A DNA stretch of 64,000 nucleotides from Actinomyces slackii (GCF_900637295.1 NZ_LR134363.1:2790001-2854000); one strand, 5' to 3'. Positions 1-10,360 are shown, counted from the stretch's first letter. The notes: generated by a model from the letters alone, not told the origin. Numbers and translations are program-made.

Positions 1-597
1 GTGCGCAAGGCGATCGCCCTGCTGGTGGCCCAGGGCCTGGTCCAGACCATGCAGGGACGGGGCGTCCAGGTGATCCGGCGGCCGCGCCCGGCCTCGACCT
101 TCACCATCGGGGGGATCGAGTCCATGACGGAGGCCGTCTCCCGCCTGGGCATCGCGCTGAGCACCCACATGATCTGCCTGGAGACCGCCACGGTCGATGA
201 CGATCTGGCCGAGCGCAGCGGGCTGGCGGCGGGGGCCCGGGTCACGGTCTTCGAGCGGCTGCGGCTGCTCGACGACGTCCCCCTGATCATGGACCGCAGC
301 TGCTTCCTGACCGAGATGGTCCCGGGGCTCAGCCCCCAGATCGTGGAGTCCTCCGTGTACCGCTACATCGAGGGCGAGTTGGGGCTGCGCGTGGCCACGG
401 CCAGCCGGGAGGTCCGGGTCGAGCCGGCCACCGCCCAGGACCGGCGCCTCCTGCACCTGGCGGGGATGGACTGCGTGGTCGTGGTCTCCTCCACGGTCTT
501 CGACTCCTCGGGGACGCCCTTCGAGTACACCGTCTCGCGCCACTCCCCAGTGGACTTCGCCTTCCAGACCACCGCCCACCGGCTCCCGAGCCCCTGA
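1..597 (+). CDS. treR: GntR-family trehalose operon repressor (5' truncated)
   Basis: Only the C-terminal ~198 residues are in the window; the reading frame is open at base 1 and the true start lies outside. The first ~25 residues are the tail of a winged HTH (RKAIALLVAQGLVQTMQGRG, with the wing glycines). The rest is a UTRA effector domain of the kind that binds a phosphorylated sugar. The gene converges on the trehalose PTS gene and shares a terminator with it. Palindromes 4 kb away match the TreR-type operator. The UTRA/GntR family is clear; the trehalose-6-phosphate ligand is inferred from the neighbours. Confidence 0.85.
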   Translation: MRKAIALLVAQGLVQTMQGRGVQVIRRPRPASTFTIGGIESMTEAVSRLGIALSTHMICLETATVDDDLAERSGLAAGARVTVFERLRLLDDVPLIMDRSCFLTEMVPGLSPQIVESSVYRYIEGELGLRVATASREVRVEPATAQDRRLLHLAGMDCVVVVSSTVFDSSGTPFEYTVSRHSPVDFAFQTTAHRLPSP

Positions 598-615
598 GTG
601 GCCGGGTCGAGCGCC

Positions 616-648
616 GGTGCCCGGCGCCGCCAAGGCGGGCCGGGCACC
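616..648. terminator. Bidirectional intrinsic terminator hairpin between treR and the trehalose PTS gene
   Basis: GGTGCCCGG at 616-624 pairs perfectly with CCGGGCACC at 640-648, and the interior can add a nested CCGCC/GGCGG stem. It lies between two convergent stop codons. No U-tract follows, as is usual in GC-rich actinobacteria. Confidence 0.75.
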
Positions 649-673
649 ATCAGGAGGCGCATGCGCGCCGGGG

Positions 674-2776
674 CTACTTCGCGACGGGCTCGCGGTTGCC
701 CAGGCGGACCTTCTTGACGTCCCGCCCGGCATCGAAGTCGGCCTCCTTGAAGCCGAAGAAGTAGGTGGCGGCGAAGGAGACCACCAGGGCCGCGATCGAG
801 GCGATCCAGAATCCGGTGAAGCCGGCGTCGATGCCCTGGGGGTTGACGAAGGAGGGGAAGCCGACGAAGGCGCCGGTGAAGCCGTACATGTTGACCCCCA
901 GCAGCCCGGTGAGCAGGCCGCCGACGGCGCCCCCGAGGGAGGCGGTGATGAAGATGCGCCCGTACTTGAGGTTGAGGCCGTACATGGCCGGCTCGGTGAC
1001 CCCGCAGAAGGCGGAGATGGTGGCCGTCCCGGCCATGCCGCGGATCTTGGCCTTCTTGATCTTGAGCCACACGGCCAGGGCCCCGCCTCCCTGGGCGATC
1101 ATGGTGGCCGAGACGATGGCGTTGAGCGGTGAGCTCCCCGCCGAGGCCAGCTCGGAGGAGATGAGTGGGATGACGGCCCAGTGCAGGCCGAAGATGACCA
1201 GGCACTGGTAGAAGCCGCCGATGAGCAGCCCTGCCAGCGGGTAGTTGAAGGACAGCACGGCGTTGATGAGGGCGGCGATGCCACCGGAGACGAACATGAC
1301 GATGGGCCCGAAGACCAGCAGGATGAGGGCCGAGACCACGAAGATCTCGATCAGCGGCATGAAGATGGAGCGCACGACGGCGGGGATCATCCGCTTGAGC
1401 GGCGGCTCGATCAGGGAGGCCAGCCAGGCGGCGACGATGATGGGGAAGATCGAGTAGGCGTAGGCGTTGCCCTCGGGGAGGGCCACCGGGATCCCGAAGA
1501 ACTCTGCGTTGAAGACCGTGCGCCCCACCTGGGCCACCACGTGGTAGCCCTCGGCCTCGGGGTCGGCCATCTGCACCACGGAGGGGTAGGCCAGCACGCC
1601 GCCGATGATGGCCACGACGATGGGGTCCGAGCCCAGGCGCCTAGCGGCGGTGAAGCCCACGATGATGGGCAGGAAGTAGAACATGGACGAGCTCATCGCG
1701 TCGATGAACCTGTAGGTGTCGGACTCGGCCGTCACGACCTGGAACTGGGTGAGCAGGGCCAGGACGCCCTTGAGGATGCCGGAGGCGGCAAGCATGCCCA
1801 CCACGGGGATCATGGAGCCGGTGATGACCCCGATGAGGGAGGAGAAGCCGAGCTTGACCCAGCCCCATGGCGTCGAGGGCCGCTCGACCACCTCCACGGC
1901 CTCCTCGGCGCCAGCGGCGCCGATGCCGGGCAGCTGGGCCACGACGGCCTCGTAGACGTCGACGACCTCGGGGCCGATGACCACCTGGTACTGACCGCCG
2001 GACTTGACCACGTCGATGACGCCGTCAAGGTCGGTCACGGCCGCGTCGTCGGCGATGGACTCGTCCTTGAGGTAGAAGCGCACGCGGGTGATGCAGTGGA
2101 TGACGGAGCGGACGTTGTCGGCCCCGCCGATGCCGGCGATGATGTCGGCGGCGGTGGCGTCGAATCCGGTCAGTCCATCGCCGCGCTCACCGCCCTGGTC
2201 GGTCTGTGCGGGTGCAGCGGCGGGTCCGGCGGCCGGGCCCTGGTCATCGTCCTGGTCATCATCCTCGGCCTTGAGGGTGGCGGTGGCGATGGGCGCGCCC
2301 GCCTGGGCCGGGCCGGGCTGGACCGAGAGGGACTCCAGGTGGGTGGGGGTGTTGGTCAGGACCACGATGGCGGTGGTGGCCTTGCCCGCCTCGCGCACGG
2401 CCGTGAGGTCCATGGTGCCCAGGGGCTGGCCCGCCGTGACCGTGTCCCCCGCGCTCACGCTCAGGTCGAAGGGCGCTCCCTCGAGCTCGACGGTGTCCAC
2501 GCCCAGGTGGAGGAGGACCTCCAGTCCGGAGTCGGCCCTCAGGCCGATGGCGTGGCCGGTGGCGGCCACCATGGTGACCGAGGCGTCCACGGGGGCGACG
2601 ATGCGGCCGTCCTCGGGCTCGACGCCGAGGCCATCGCCCACGGCCTTGGATGAGAAGACCGGATCGGGGACCTCATCCAGGGGGATGACGCTGCCCGTGA
2701 CCGGGGAGACGAGGGGGACCAGGCGGCCTGGTCCTGGTGAGTCGGGTGAGTCGGAGGGAGAGTCTGGGGTGGACAT
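674..2776 (-). CDS. treB: Trehalose-type PTS transporter, fused EIIA-EIIB-EIIC
   Basis: A 700-residue membrane permease that should import trehalose and phosphorylate it to trehalose-6-phosphate. The domain order is unusual. An EIIA-Glc-like domain comes first (residues ~18-150, phospho-His at H90 in LLHLGVDTV, second His at H75). An Ala/Asp/Gln-rich linker follows (~165-200). EIIB comes next (~205-285, phospho-Cys C228 in IHCITRVRF), then a long hydrophobic EIIC domain to the C-terminus. The start at 2776 is chosen because AGGAGCC sits just upstream; the open frame runs further but that part is low-complexity. It lies downstream of the hydrolase gene on the same strand. Sugar specificity rests on the hydrolase and TreR context. 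Confidence 0.88.
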   Translation of the reverse strand: MSTPDSPSDSPDSPGPGRLVPLVSPVTGSVIPLDEVPDPVFSSKAVGDGLGVEPEDGRIVAPVDASVTMVAATGHAIGLRADSGLEVLLHLGVDTVELEGAPFDLSVSAGDTVTAGQPLGTMDLTAVREAGKATTAIVVLTNTPTHLESLSVQPGPAQAGAPIATATLKAEDDDQDDDQGPAAGPAAAPAQTDQGGERGDGLTGFDATAADIIAGIGGADNVRSVIHCITRVRFYLKDESIADDAAVTDLDGVIDVVKSGGQYQVVIGPEVVDVYEAVVAQLPGIGAAGAEEAVEVVERPSTPWGWVKLGFSSLIGVITGSMIPVVGMLAASGILKGVLALLTQFQVVTAESDTYRFIDAMSSSMFYFLPIIVGFTAARRLGSDPIVVAIIGGVLAYPSVVQMADPEAEGYHVVAQVGRTVFNAEFFGIPVALPEGNAYAYSIFPIIVAAWLASLIEPPLKRMIPAVVRSIFMPLIEIFVVSALILLVFGPIVMFVSGGIAALINAVLSFNYPLAGLLIGGFYQCLVIFGLHWAVIPLISSELASAGSSPLNAIVSATMIAQGGGALAVWLKIKKAKIRGMAGTATISAFCGVTEPAMYGLNLKYGRIFITASLGGAVGGLLTGLLGVNMYGFTGAFVGFPSFVNPQGIDAGFTGFWIASIAALVVSFAATYFFGFKEADFDAGRDVKKVRLGNREPVAK

Positions 2777-2969
2777 GCTGATGGCTCCTGTGTCGTTGCT
2801 GGTGTCGGCTGGTGGATCGGACGGTGGTCGGCTGGCGGGTCGGCTGGGACCGGCAGGCTCAGGCTGATGCCGGCCGTCGCCCGGTCGCGATGACCGCCTC
2901 GCGTCAAGGGCGCTCGACGGGATGTGGATGTCGGGTGGCGGAATGGCGGATGCTGGGCTGTGGGCCGCC

Positions 2970-4649
2970 TCAGGCCAGGAGGGCCAGGGCCTCGTAGGGG
3001 CGCAGCTCGATGGACTGGCCATGATGGGCTGAGGCCTGCCCCTGCGCCGGGGCCTGGGCGCCCAAGCGATCGGGGTAGTTGCCGATGAGGACGCCAGCAC
3101 CCTCGAAGGAGCCGGGCACCTCCACGCTGGTGGCGCGCCCGCGGAAGTTGCACAGCACGAGCAGGCGCGTCCCGTCGAGCTCGCGGATGTAGCCCAGGAC
3201 CTCGGGATGCTCCGGGGCATGGGGGGCGTAGCTACCGCGGGAGATCACGGCATGCTGCTTGCGCAGGGCGATGAGGCGGCGGTAATAGGGAAGAATCACC
3301 CCCTCGCGCTCCTCGCGGGCCACGTTGATGGTCTTCTGGTTGGTGGGCCGCAGCCAGGGCGTGCCCTCGGTGAAGCCGGCTCCCGGGGAGGCGTCCCACT
3401 GCATGGGGGTGCGGGCATTGTCCCTGGCCTTGGCGCGGACGATGGCGAGGGCCTCGGCCTGGCCAGCGCCCCCGGCCCTGAGCTCGTCGTAGGCATTGCG
3501 GGCCTCGACGTCGACGTAGTCCTCGATAGTGAGGTAGTCGGGGTCGGTCATGCCGATCTCCTCGCCCATGTAGACGTAGGGCGTGCCCCGCAGCAGGTGG
3601 ATCGCGGTGGCCAGCATGGTGGCGGACTCGGCGCGATAGTGCCCGGGGTCGGCGAAGCGGTTGAGGGCCCGGGGCTGGTCGTGGTTGTTCCAGAACAGAG
3701 CGTTCCAGCCGCCCCCCGCCTGCATCCCGGCCGCCCACTGGTCGATGATGCGCTTGAGGGCGGCCAGGTCGTAGGGCATGCGGGTCCACTTGGCGCCGTC
3801 GGCGTAGTCGACCTTGAGGTGGTGGAAGCTGAAGACCATACTCAGCTCGGCGTTGGCGGGGTTGGAGTAGCCCACGCAGGCCTCGACGGTGGTCGAGGAC
3901 ATCTCCCCCACGGTCACGGACTCGGGGTCCTGGCCGAAGCTGGCGGCGGCCAGCTCGCGCAGGTAGTCGTGGACCGCAGGGCCGTCGGTGTACATGGCGC
4001 GATCGTCGGTCCCGGCGGGGGCGTCGCGCAGCACCTCCTCCTTGCCGATGAGGTTGATGACATCGAAGCGGAAGCCGCGCACGCCCCGTGCGCGCCAGAA
4101 GTTGACCACGCGGGCGGCCTCGGCGCGCACGGCCGGGTTGCGCCAGTTGAGGTCGGCCTGGGTGGTGTCGAACAGGTGCAGGTAGTGCAGGCCGGTGTCC
4201 CCGAAGGGCGCCCAGGCCGAGCCGCCGAACTTCGAGACCCAGTTGGTGGGCGGGGAGCCGTCGGCCCGGGCGGGGCGCAGGATGTAGTAGTCCCGGTAGA
4301 CCGGGTCCCCGGCCAGTGCCCGCTGGAACCACTCGTGCTCGGTGGAGGTGTGGTTGAGGACCATGTCGAGCATGACGCCGACCCCGCGCTCGGCCAGGAC
4401 CGCGACCATCTCATCGAAGTCCTCCATGGTGCCCATGGCCGGGTCGATGGCGCAGTAGTCGGCCACGTCATAGCCGTTGTCATTCCCCGGGGAGGGGAAG
4501 AAGGGGTTGAGCCAGACCATGTCCACCCCGAGCGAGGCGATGTAGTCGGCCTTGTCGATGATCCCGCGCAGGTCGCCCACGCCATCGCCCGTGGTGTCAC
4601 GGAAGGACTTGGGATAGATCTGGTAGACGACCTTGTCGTGGAAGGACAT
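2970..4649 (-). CDS. treC: Trehalose-6-phosphate hydrolase (alpha,alpha-phosphotrehalase, GH13)
   Basis: This cytoplasmic 559-residue GH13 enzyme cleaves trehalose-6-phosphate into glucose and glucose-6-phosphate. The family's catalytic residues are visible: nucleophile D196 in GFRFDVINL, acid/base E249 in TVGEM, and third carboxylate D324 in NNHDQPR. The N-terminus VVYQIYPKSF is the classic opening of this family. The start at 4649 is supported by AGGAGATCCCTCCC just upstream; longer starts would overlap the TreR operator. It is first in the operon, 193 bp before the PTS gene, so import follows hydrolysis. An oligo-1,6-glucosidase is the main alternative, but the PTS neighbour favours TreC. 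Confidence 0.9.
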   Translation of the reverse strand: MSFHDKVVYQIYPKSFRDTTGDGVGDLRGIIDKADYIASLGVDMVWLNPFFPSPGNDNGYDVADYCAIDPAMGTMEDFDEMVAVLAERGVGVMLDMVLNHTSTEHEWFQRALAGDPVYRDYYILRPARADGSPPTNWVSKFGGSAWAPFGDTGLHYLHLFDTTQADLNWRNPAVRAEAARVVNFWRARGVRGFRFDVINLIGKEEVLRDAPAGTDDRAMYTDGPAVHDYLRELAAASFGQDPESVTVGEMSSTTVEACVGYSNPANAELSMVFSFHHLKVDYADGAKWTRMPYDLAALKRIIDQWAAGMQAGGGWNALFWNNHDQPRALNRFADPGHYRAESATMLATAIHLLRGTPYVYMGEEIGMTDPDYLTIEDYVDVEARNAYDELRAGGAGQAEALAIVRAKARDNARTPMQWDASPGAGFTEGTPWLRPTNQKTINVAREEREGVILPYYRRLIALRKQHAVISRGSYAPHAPEHPEVLGYIRELDGTRLLVLCNFRGRATSVEVPGSFEGAGVLIGNYPDRLGAQAPAQGQASAHHGQSIELRPYEALALLA

Positions 4650-4704
4650 GGGAGGGATCTCCTGTGGAGCGTGGGGCCTGGGTCCGGAGCGAGCATCCGA
4701 ACGA

Positions 4705-4738
4705 CTTGTGCACACAAGTATGCACTTGTATGCACAAG
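4705..4738. promoter_or_regulatory. Twin palindromic operator, probable TreR binding sites
   Basis: Two 14-bp palindromes: CTTGTGCACACAAG at 4705-4718 and CTTGTATGCACAAG at 4725-4738. They share CTTGT/ACAAG arms and are spaced exactly 20 bp, about two helical turns, on one DNA face. They lie 56-89 bp upstream of treC. The arms match the TTGTATATACAA-type site known for TreR of Bacillus. Assignment to the treR in this window is inference. Confidence 0.75.
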
Positions 4739-4781
4739 CCCACCAGGCCTGGCGCTGTGCCCCTCACCACAGAGCGCACAG

Positions 4782-4819
4782 GCGGGGCCGGCTGCCGGAT
4801 CACTGGCAGCCGGCCCCGC
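4782..4819 (-). terminator. Terminator after folC
   Basis: A perfect 15-bp stem: GCGGGGCCGGCTGCC at 4782-4796 and its complement at 4805-4819, with an 8-base loop. It starts 28 bp after the folC stop and also insulates the tre promoter from read-through. Confidence 0.85.
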
Positions 4820-4846
4820 GACGACGATGAGAGCGGGCCCGCGGGC

Positions 4847-6652
4847 TCAGGACTTGCCGAACAGGGCCCGGGCCTCGGCGGCGAGAATGACCGAGCCGAC
4901 GATGACGACCCCCGAGGCGGTCAGCGGGGCGTCGAAGCCCTCGGACAGGGCCACCGCCCGCTCCACACCCTCGGCCAGGGACTGGGCGGCGTGGGCGCGA
5001 TCCTCCCCATAGACCTCCCGGGCCACCTTCTCCAGGTCCTCGACCTCCATGGCCCGCGGAGAGTCGATGGGCACGCACACCACCGCGTCCGTCACCGGCT
5101 CCAGGCCCGCGAGGATCCCCTCAACATCCTTATCCGCCATGACCCCCACCACGGCCACCAGGTGCCGGAAGCCGAAGACCTCCTCCAGTGCCTGGGCCAG
5201 GGCCTCGATGCCATGGGGGTTGTGGGCGGCGTCGACGACGACGCTGGGCGAGGAGCGCAGCACCTCCAGGCGCCCGGGCGAGGTCACCGAGGCGAATCCG
5301 TTCTCCACCACCCCGGGCGGCAGCGCCCGCCCGCCGAACAGCGCCTCGGCGGCCGCCAGTGCCAGCAGCGCGTTGCGGGCCTGATGCTCCCCGTGCAGGG
5401 GGACGAAGACGTCCTCATAGACCGCCGCCGCCGTGCGCAGGGTGACCAGCTGGCCGCCCACGGCGACCTGCCGCTCCCCCACCGCCAGCTCCCCGGCGCC
5501 CGGCTCCCCCGGATCCTCATCGGGATCGAGCTCGCGGCGCCACACCACGCGATGCTCGACGGCGGCCGCCTCGATCCGCTCACCGGCCTCGGGGACCTGA
5601 TGGGCGCTGATGAGGGTGGCGCCGTCCTTGACGATTCCCGCCTTCTCCGAGGCGATCTCAGCCAGGGAGGAGCCCAGCCAGCGCTCATGATCCCGGCCGA
5701 TGGGCGTGATGACCGCGATATCCCCGGGAACCGCGTTCGTGGCGTCCCAGCGCCCGCCCAGCCCGGTCTCGATCACCGCCACATCCACGGGATGGTCGGC
5801 GAAGACGGCCAGGGCCATGACGGCCAGGACCTCGAAGAAGGACAGGCGCGGGCCGCCGCGGGCCTGGGAGCGCTCGTCGACCATGGCGATGTAGGGGGCC
5901 ACGTCCTCCCAGGCGGCGATGAACCCCTCCTCGCTGATCGGCTCGCCGTCCAGGCTGATGCGCTCGCGGATCGTGGCCAGGTGCGGGGAGGTGAAGCGCC
6001 CGGTGCGCATGCCGGTGGCGGCCGCCAGGCGCTCGACCATGCGGGCCGTCGAGGTCTTGCCGTTGGTGCCGGCGATGTGCACCGTGCGGTAGGCGCGCTC
6101 GGGGTGGCCCAGGATGTCGAGGACCTCCTCAACCCTCTCCAGGGAGGGCTGGACCTTGTGCTCGGGGGCCCGGTCCAGGATCTCGGCCTCGACGGCGCGC
6201 ATGCGCTGAGAGACCTCGACGGATCGGGCCGCCGCCAGCAGCTCGGCGCGGTGGGTCCCCTCCTCATCGACCGGGCGGTCGGGCAGCTGGGGCTCCCAGG
6301 AGTCCCAGTCATCGCTGTCATCGGCGTCGACCTCCGCCAGGAGCTCCTCGAGCCGCTCCACGTCCCCGCCGGGCACGAGGTTGGCGGCCACGAGCTCGCG
6401 CAGGGCCTGGCGGTCCTCGGCATCCTGGGCCTGGGCCGCCAGATCGGCCTCCTCCTGCACGGCGTCGGCCTCGGACAGGGAGAGCCCCTGACCGCCGGCG
6501 GCCTCCAGGTAGGGCAGCAGCTCGGGATCGATGCCCTGGCCGCCGCCCTGGCCGAAGACGGCGTCGACGACCTCCTCGGCGCTGGCCCCCTCGGGGATCC
6601 CGAAGGCCGCGCCGGGATGCTCCTGGCCGCCGGCCGGGCCCGCCCCGCTCAT
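4847..6652 (-). CDS. folC: Bifunctional folylpolyglutamate / dihydrofolate synthase with long acidic N-terminal extension
   Basis: It adds glutamate to dihydropteroate and to folates, in the cytoplasm, using ATP. The P-loop GTNGKTS lies at residues 195-201, followed by the family segment GRFTSPHL. The core begins only near residue 150, so a ~150-residue acidic, Ala/Glu/Asp-rich extension precedes it, making 601 residues against ~430-500 usual. The ATG overlaps the ileS stop codon (ATGA), suggesting translational coupling, which supports the long form. An internal start at M151 would give a normal-length enzyme and cannot be excluded. A strong hairpin terminates the operon. Confidence 0.88.
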   Translation of the reverse strand: MSGAGPAGGQEHPGAAFGIPEGASAEEVVDAVFGQGGGQGIDPELLPYLEAAGGQGLSLSEADAVQEEADLAAQAQDAEDRQALRELVAANLVPGGDVERLEELLAEVDADDSDDWDSWEPQLPDRPVDEEGTHRAELLAAARSVEVSQRMRAVEAEILDRAPEHKVQPSLERVEEVLDILGHPERAYRTVHIAGTNGKTSTARMVERLAAATGMRTGRFTSPHLATIRERISLDGEPISEEGFIAAWEDVAPYIAMVDERSQARGGPRLSFFEVLAVMALAVFADHPVDVAVIETGLGGRWDATNAVPGDIAVITPIGRDHERWLGSSLAEIASEKAGIVKDGATLISAHQVPEAGERIEAAAVEHRVVWRRELDPDEDPGEPGAGELAVGERQVAVGGQLVTLRTAAAVYEDVFVPLHGEHQARNALLALAAAEALFGGRALPPGVVENGFASVTSPGRLEVLRSSPSVVVDAAHNPHGIEALAQALEEVFGFRHLVAVVGVMADKDVEGILAGLEPVTDAVVCVPIDSPRAMEVEDLEKVAREVYGEDRAHAAQSLAEGVERAVALSEGFDAPLTASGVVIVGSVILAAEARALFGKS

Positions 6653-9600
6653 GACCCCGCCTTGGTCACGCTCACCGAGGGCTGCGCCAGCCCGGGCTCG
6701 GCGATGACCGCGGCCTCGGCGCAGCCCACCTCGGACTTGATGAGGTCCAGGTGGGCGCCGGTCCAGGCGTCCTTGTCCTCAGGGACGCGCAGCTCCATGC
6801 GGATGCGGTCGCCCACGTGCAGACCGGCGGCCTTGCGCTCATCCATGACCAGGCGCACCAGGTCGCGGGCCCAGCCCTCGGCCTCCAGGGCGTCGTCCAG
6901 GGCGGTGTCCAGCACCACGAAGGCCCCCGAGGGCAGCATGGTGGCGGCTAGGGCCTCGTCGTCGACCTCGATGCGGGTGGTCACGGCGAAGGCGCCGTCC
7001 TCGGCGCGCAGGACCACGGGGGCGCCGTCGAGCAGCACCTGCTCGAAGCGCAGGTCCCCCTCCTGGGTCAGCTCCCACTCGCCGGCCTTGACGGCGGCGA
7101 AGAGCCGGGAGGTCAGCTTGCGGACCCGGGGGTCGAAGGACCGGGGGTTGAGGGAGACATCCGTGCTGGCCCGATACCCGGCGGACTCCGCGTCCAGGAC
7201 CCGCACCTCCTTGACATTGACCTCCTCGGCCACGAGTTGGCGGAAGGGCGCCAGGCCCGCCGGGTCCCCCGTGGCGATGGTCAGGGCTCGCAACGGCTGG
7301 CGCACCCGCAGCTTCTCGGCCTTGCGCAGGCTCAGAGCCGCTGAGACCGCGGCGCGGGCCTCATCCATGGCGGTGACCAGGGCGGAGTCCGAGACGTGGG
7401 CGGGCAGCACCGGCCAGTCGCTCAGGTGCACCGAGCGCCCACCGGTCAGTCCCCGCCAGATCTCCTCGGAGACCAGGGGGGTCAAGGGGGCCATGATCTC
7501 GGTGAGCAGGCGCAGCACCGTGTGCAGGGTGTCGAAGGCGCCCGTGTCCCCCTCGGTGAAGCGCTGGCGGGAGGTGCGCAGGTACCAGTTGGTCAGCACA
7601 TCCATGAAGTCACGGATCGAGGCGCAGGCCCCGGTGATGTCATAGGAGTCCATCTGGGCCCCCACCGTCTCGACCAGGTCGCGGGTGCGGGCCAGGATGT
7701 AGCGGTCCATGACATGCAGCCCGCCGTGCTTGGCGAACAGGGAGGCGTCCTGGAGGTCCACACCGCTGGTGACGTAGCCGCCCTGACCCGCCTGGCCGGA
7801 GTAGAGGGCGAAGAAGTACCAGGTGTTCCACAGCGGCAGGAGGACCTGGCGCACGGTGTCGCGGATGGCCTTGTCGGTGACCACGAGGTTGCCCCCGCGC
7901 ACCACCGGCGCGGCCAGCAGGAACCAGCGCATGGCGTCGGCCCCGTCGCGGTCGAAGACCATGGAGACATCCGGGTAGTTGCGCAGCGACTTGCTCATCT
8001 TCGCCCCGTCGTCGCCCAGCAGGATGCCGTGGGAGATGCAGGAGGTGAAGGCGGGCCGGTCGAACAGGGCGGTGGCCAGCACGTGCAGGGTGTAGAACCA
8101 GCCGCGGGTCTGACCGATGTACTCCACGATGAAGTCGCCGGGGTTGTGGGACTCGAACCACTCGACGTTCTCGAAGGGGTAGTGGACCTGGGCGAAGGGC
8201 ATCGCCCCGGACTCGAACCAGCAGTCCAGCACGTCGGGGATGCGGCGCATCGTGGACTGGCCGGTGGGGTCATCGGGGTTGGGGCGAGTCAGGGTGTCGA
8301 TGAAGGGGCGGTGCAGGTCGGTGACCTCCACCCCGAAGTCGGCCTCCAGCTCGGCCAGGGAGCCGTAGACGTCGGTGCGCGGGTAGTCCGGGTTGTCCGA
8401 GACCCACACGGGGATGGGCGCCCCCCAGAAGCGGTTGCGCGAGATCGACCAGTCGCGGGCCCCGGCCAGCCAGTTGCCGAAGATCCCGTCCTTGATGTGG
8501 GCGGGGAACCAGTCGATCTGCTGGTTGAGCTCGACCATCCGGTCGCGGATCGCGGTGACGCGCACGAACCAGGAGGACACCGCCTTGTAGATCAGCGGCT
8601 TGCGGCAGCGCCAGCAGTGCGGGTAGGGGTGGACGTAGGAGGCCTGGCGCACCAGGACGGCGCGGATGGACTCCTCGCGGCGCGCCAGGGGCCCGGTGCC
8701 GTCGCGCAGATCGGCCACGATCGGCTTGTTGGCCTCGAAGACCTGCACCCCGGCGTAGTCGCTGACCTCGCTGGTGAAGCAGCCGCCGTCGTCGACGGGG
8801 ACCACGGTGCCGATGCCGGCTTCCTGGCAGGCGATCATGTCGTCCTCACCGAAGGCGGGGGCGATGTGGACCAGCCCCGTGCCGTCATCGGTGGTCACGT
8901 AGTCGGCGGTGATGACCGTCCAGCCGCGCGGGCCGGGGGCGGCGCCCTCGGCCCGGTGGGCCTCATCGTCGAAGTAGTCGAAGATCGGGTGGTAGCGCAG
9001 CCCCGCCAGCTCGGCGCCCGTGCGCCGGGCCACCACCTGGGGGTCCGCGCCGAGCTCGCGCTCGTAGGCGCCGATGAGGTCGGTGGCGATGACGACGCGC
9101 TCGCCGGCCAGCGGGGAGTCCAGGCCCGGGTCGACGGCCACCGTGGCGTACTCGACCTGCGGGCCGACGGCGATGGCCAGGTTGGAGGGCAGGGTCCAGG
9201 GCGTGGTGGTCCAGATGAGGAGGAGCTCGCCGTCGACCGAGCGCAGGCCCACGGTCACCGTGTTGTCCTGGCGGTCCTGGTAGACGTCGTCATCCATCTT
9301 GAGCTCGTGGTTGCTCAAGGGGGTGCGGTCGTTCCAGCAGTAGGGCAGGACGCGGTAGCCCTGGTAGGCCAGGTCCTTGTCCCACAGCTGCTTGAAGGCC
9401 CAGATGACCGACTCCATGTAGGAGGGGTCCAGGGTCTTGTAGTCGTTGTCGAAGTCCACCCAGCGCGCCTGGCGGGTGACGTAGTCCTCCCACTCGCGGG
9501 TGTAGCGCAGCACCGAGGAGCGGCACTCGGCGTTGAAGGCCTCGATGCCGATGCCGCCCTCGCGGGTGATCTCCGAGACGTCGTCGATGCCCAGGAGCCG

Positions 9601-9954
9601 CTGGGCCTCCAGCTCGGCGGGCAGGCCGTGGGTGTCCCAGCCGAAGCGCCGCTCGACGCGCTTGCCGCGCTGGGTCTGGTAGCGGCCCACCGCGTCCTTG
9701 ACGTAGCCGGTCAGCAGGTGGCCGTAGTGAGGCAGGCCGTTGGCGAAGGGCGGGCCGTCGTAGAAGACGAACTCATCGCAGGGCTCGTCCCGGTTGGCGA
9801 TGGAGGCGGCGAAGGTGCCGTCCTGCCTCCAGTAGGCCAGGACCTCCTCCTCGATGGCGGGGAAGGAGGGCGAGGGGGTGACCTGCTCGCCGGGTCGGTG
9901 CAGGGGGTAGAAGGAGGCGCCGGTGGTGGGGCGCTCGGTGCTCTGCTCAGCCAT
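6649..9954 (-). CDS. ileS: Isoleucyl-tRNA synthetase (type 2-like)
   Basis: This 1101-residue class I synthetase charges tRNA-Ile. The HIGH motif appears as HYGH at 76-79 and the KMSKS loop as KMSKS near residue 650; the CP1 editing domain lies between. Length, the [13 protein letters not shown] opening and the C-terminal extension fit the eukaryote-like type 2 IleRS common in actinobacteria, many of which tolerate mupirocin. The start at 9954 is set by homology ([10 protein letters not shown]) and by GAGG upstream. The frame is open up to 10320 but that stretch is the T-box leader. Expression is probably controlled by that leader. The stop overlaps folC. Confidence 0.96.
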   Translation of the reverse strand: MAEQSTERPTTGASFYPLHRPGEQVTPSPSFPAIEEEVLAYWRQDGTFAASIANRDEPCDEFVFYDGPPFANGLPHYGHLLTGYVKDAVGRYQTQRGKRVERRFGWDTHGLPAELEAQRLLGIDDVSEITREGGIGIEAFNAECRSSVLRYTREWEDYVTRQARWVDFDNDYKTLDPSYMESVIWAFKQLWDKDLAYQGYRVLPYCWNDRTPLSNHELKMDDDVYQDRQDNTVTVGLRSVDGELLLIWTTTPWTLPSNLAIAVGPQVEYATVAVDPGLDSPLAGERVVIATDLIGAYERELGADPQVVARRTGAELAGLRYHPIFDYFDDEAHRAEGAAPGPRGWTVITADYVTTDDGTGLVHIAPAFGEDDMIACQEAGIGTVVPVDDGGCFTSEVSDYAGVQVFEANKPIVADLRDGTGPLARREESIRAVLVRQASYVHPYPHCWRCRKPLIYKAVSSWFVRVTAIRDRMVELNQQIDWFPAHIKDGIFGNWLAGARDWSISRNRFWGAPIPVWVSDNPDYPRTDVYGSLAELEADFGVEVTDLHRPFIDTLTRPNPDDPTGQSTMRRIPDVLDCWFESGAMPFAQVHYPFENVEWFESHNPGDFIVEYIGQTRGWFYTLHVLATALFDRPAFTSCISHGILLGDDGAKMSKSLRNYPDVSMVFDRDGADAMRWFLLAAPVVRGGNLVVTDKAIRDTVRQVLLPLWNTWYFFALYSGQAGQGGYVTSGVDLQDASLFAKHGGLHVMDRYILARTRDLVETVGAQMDSYDITGACASIRDFMDVLTNWYLRTSRQRFTEGDTGAFDTLHTVLRLLTEIMAPLTPLVSEEIWRGLTGGRSVHLSDWPVLPAHVSDSALVTAMDEARAAVSAALSLRKAEKLRVRQPLRALTIATGDPAGLAPFRQLVAEEVNVKEVRVLDAESAGYRASTDVSLNPRSFDPRVRKLTSRLFAAVKAGEWELTQEGDLRFEQVLLDGAPVVLRAEDGAFAVTTRIEVDDEALAATMLPSGAFVVLDTALDDALEAEGWARDLVRLVMDERKAAGLHVGDRIRMELRVPEDKDAWTGAHLDLIKSEVGCAEAAVIAEPGLAQPSVSVTKAGS

Positions 9955-10240
9955 CTGGGTGTGCCTCGTTGTGCTCGTGCCTGCCGCCCGGGGCGGACGC
10001 CCAGGGCTCGACGAGGACGACGACGGCGCCGCGGCCGGCCCTGGGCCGACCGGGTGCACCGCACCGCGGTACCACCTCGCTTGCCGTGCCTCCCGTGGGT
10101 GGCGCGGCCGCTTCATTGCCAGCTGTGACGGGCTGTCCCGTCCGGTTCTACTGGGGGCCGCCCGCTGTGGTGCGGCCCGGTTCTTCCGGAGGCTCGCCGG
10201 TGATGGCCGGGTCAATGCCTGTGGACTGGGGAGTGTAGTG
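9955..10240 (-). promoter_or_regulatory. Translational T-box riboswitch of ileS (ultrashort Stem I)
   Basis: Reading the minus strand, the hallmark T-box bulge TGGTACCGCGG lies at 10074-10064. About 130 bases earlier a short Stem I, CCGGCCATCACCGG, presents ATC (Ile codon, 10204-10202) in its loop, followed by GAGCCTCCGGAAGAACCGG. That is the ultrashort Stem I architecture known for actinobacterial ileS leaders. CCTCGT near 10018-10013 can pair with ACGAGG (9969-9964) covering the ileS ribosome site, so control is probably at translation. Uncharged tRNA-Ile should free the ribosome site. Confidence 0.92.
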
Positions 10241-10322
10241 GCCAGGGACCGCCTGGGGCCAGTCGAGGGCGGGCCCTGCGGCGTCGTCATGGCCACACTC
10301 GCCTGCGGCGAGCCCCGCAAGG

Positions 10323-10360
10323 CGCCCCGGGCCTGACGGTGCGGTCCGCGGCCCGGGGCG
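10323..10360 (-). terminator. Terminator hairpin downstream of the 10.4-11.2 kb gene
   Basis: CGCCCCGGGCC at 10323-10333 pairs with GGCCCGGGGCG at 10350-10360, an 11-bp stem with a 16-base loop. It is 35 bp after the stop of the membrane-protein gene and ahead of the ileS leader promoter region. Confidence 0.7.

Noticed and set aside
1181-10128. Very long open frames antisense to the trehalose, folC and ileS genes (for example 1181-2653, 4664-7645 and 7396-10128 on the plus strand).
   Set aside because: They mirror real genes, have Gly/Ala/His/Asp-biased composition without motifs, and arise from GC-rich codon usage.
9955-10320. N-terminal extension of ileS to 10320.
   Set aside because: The stretch is the T-box leader, low in protein-like character, and the family start is at 9954.
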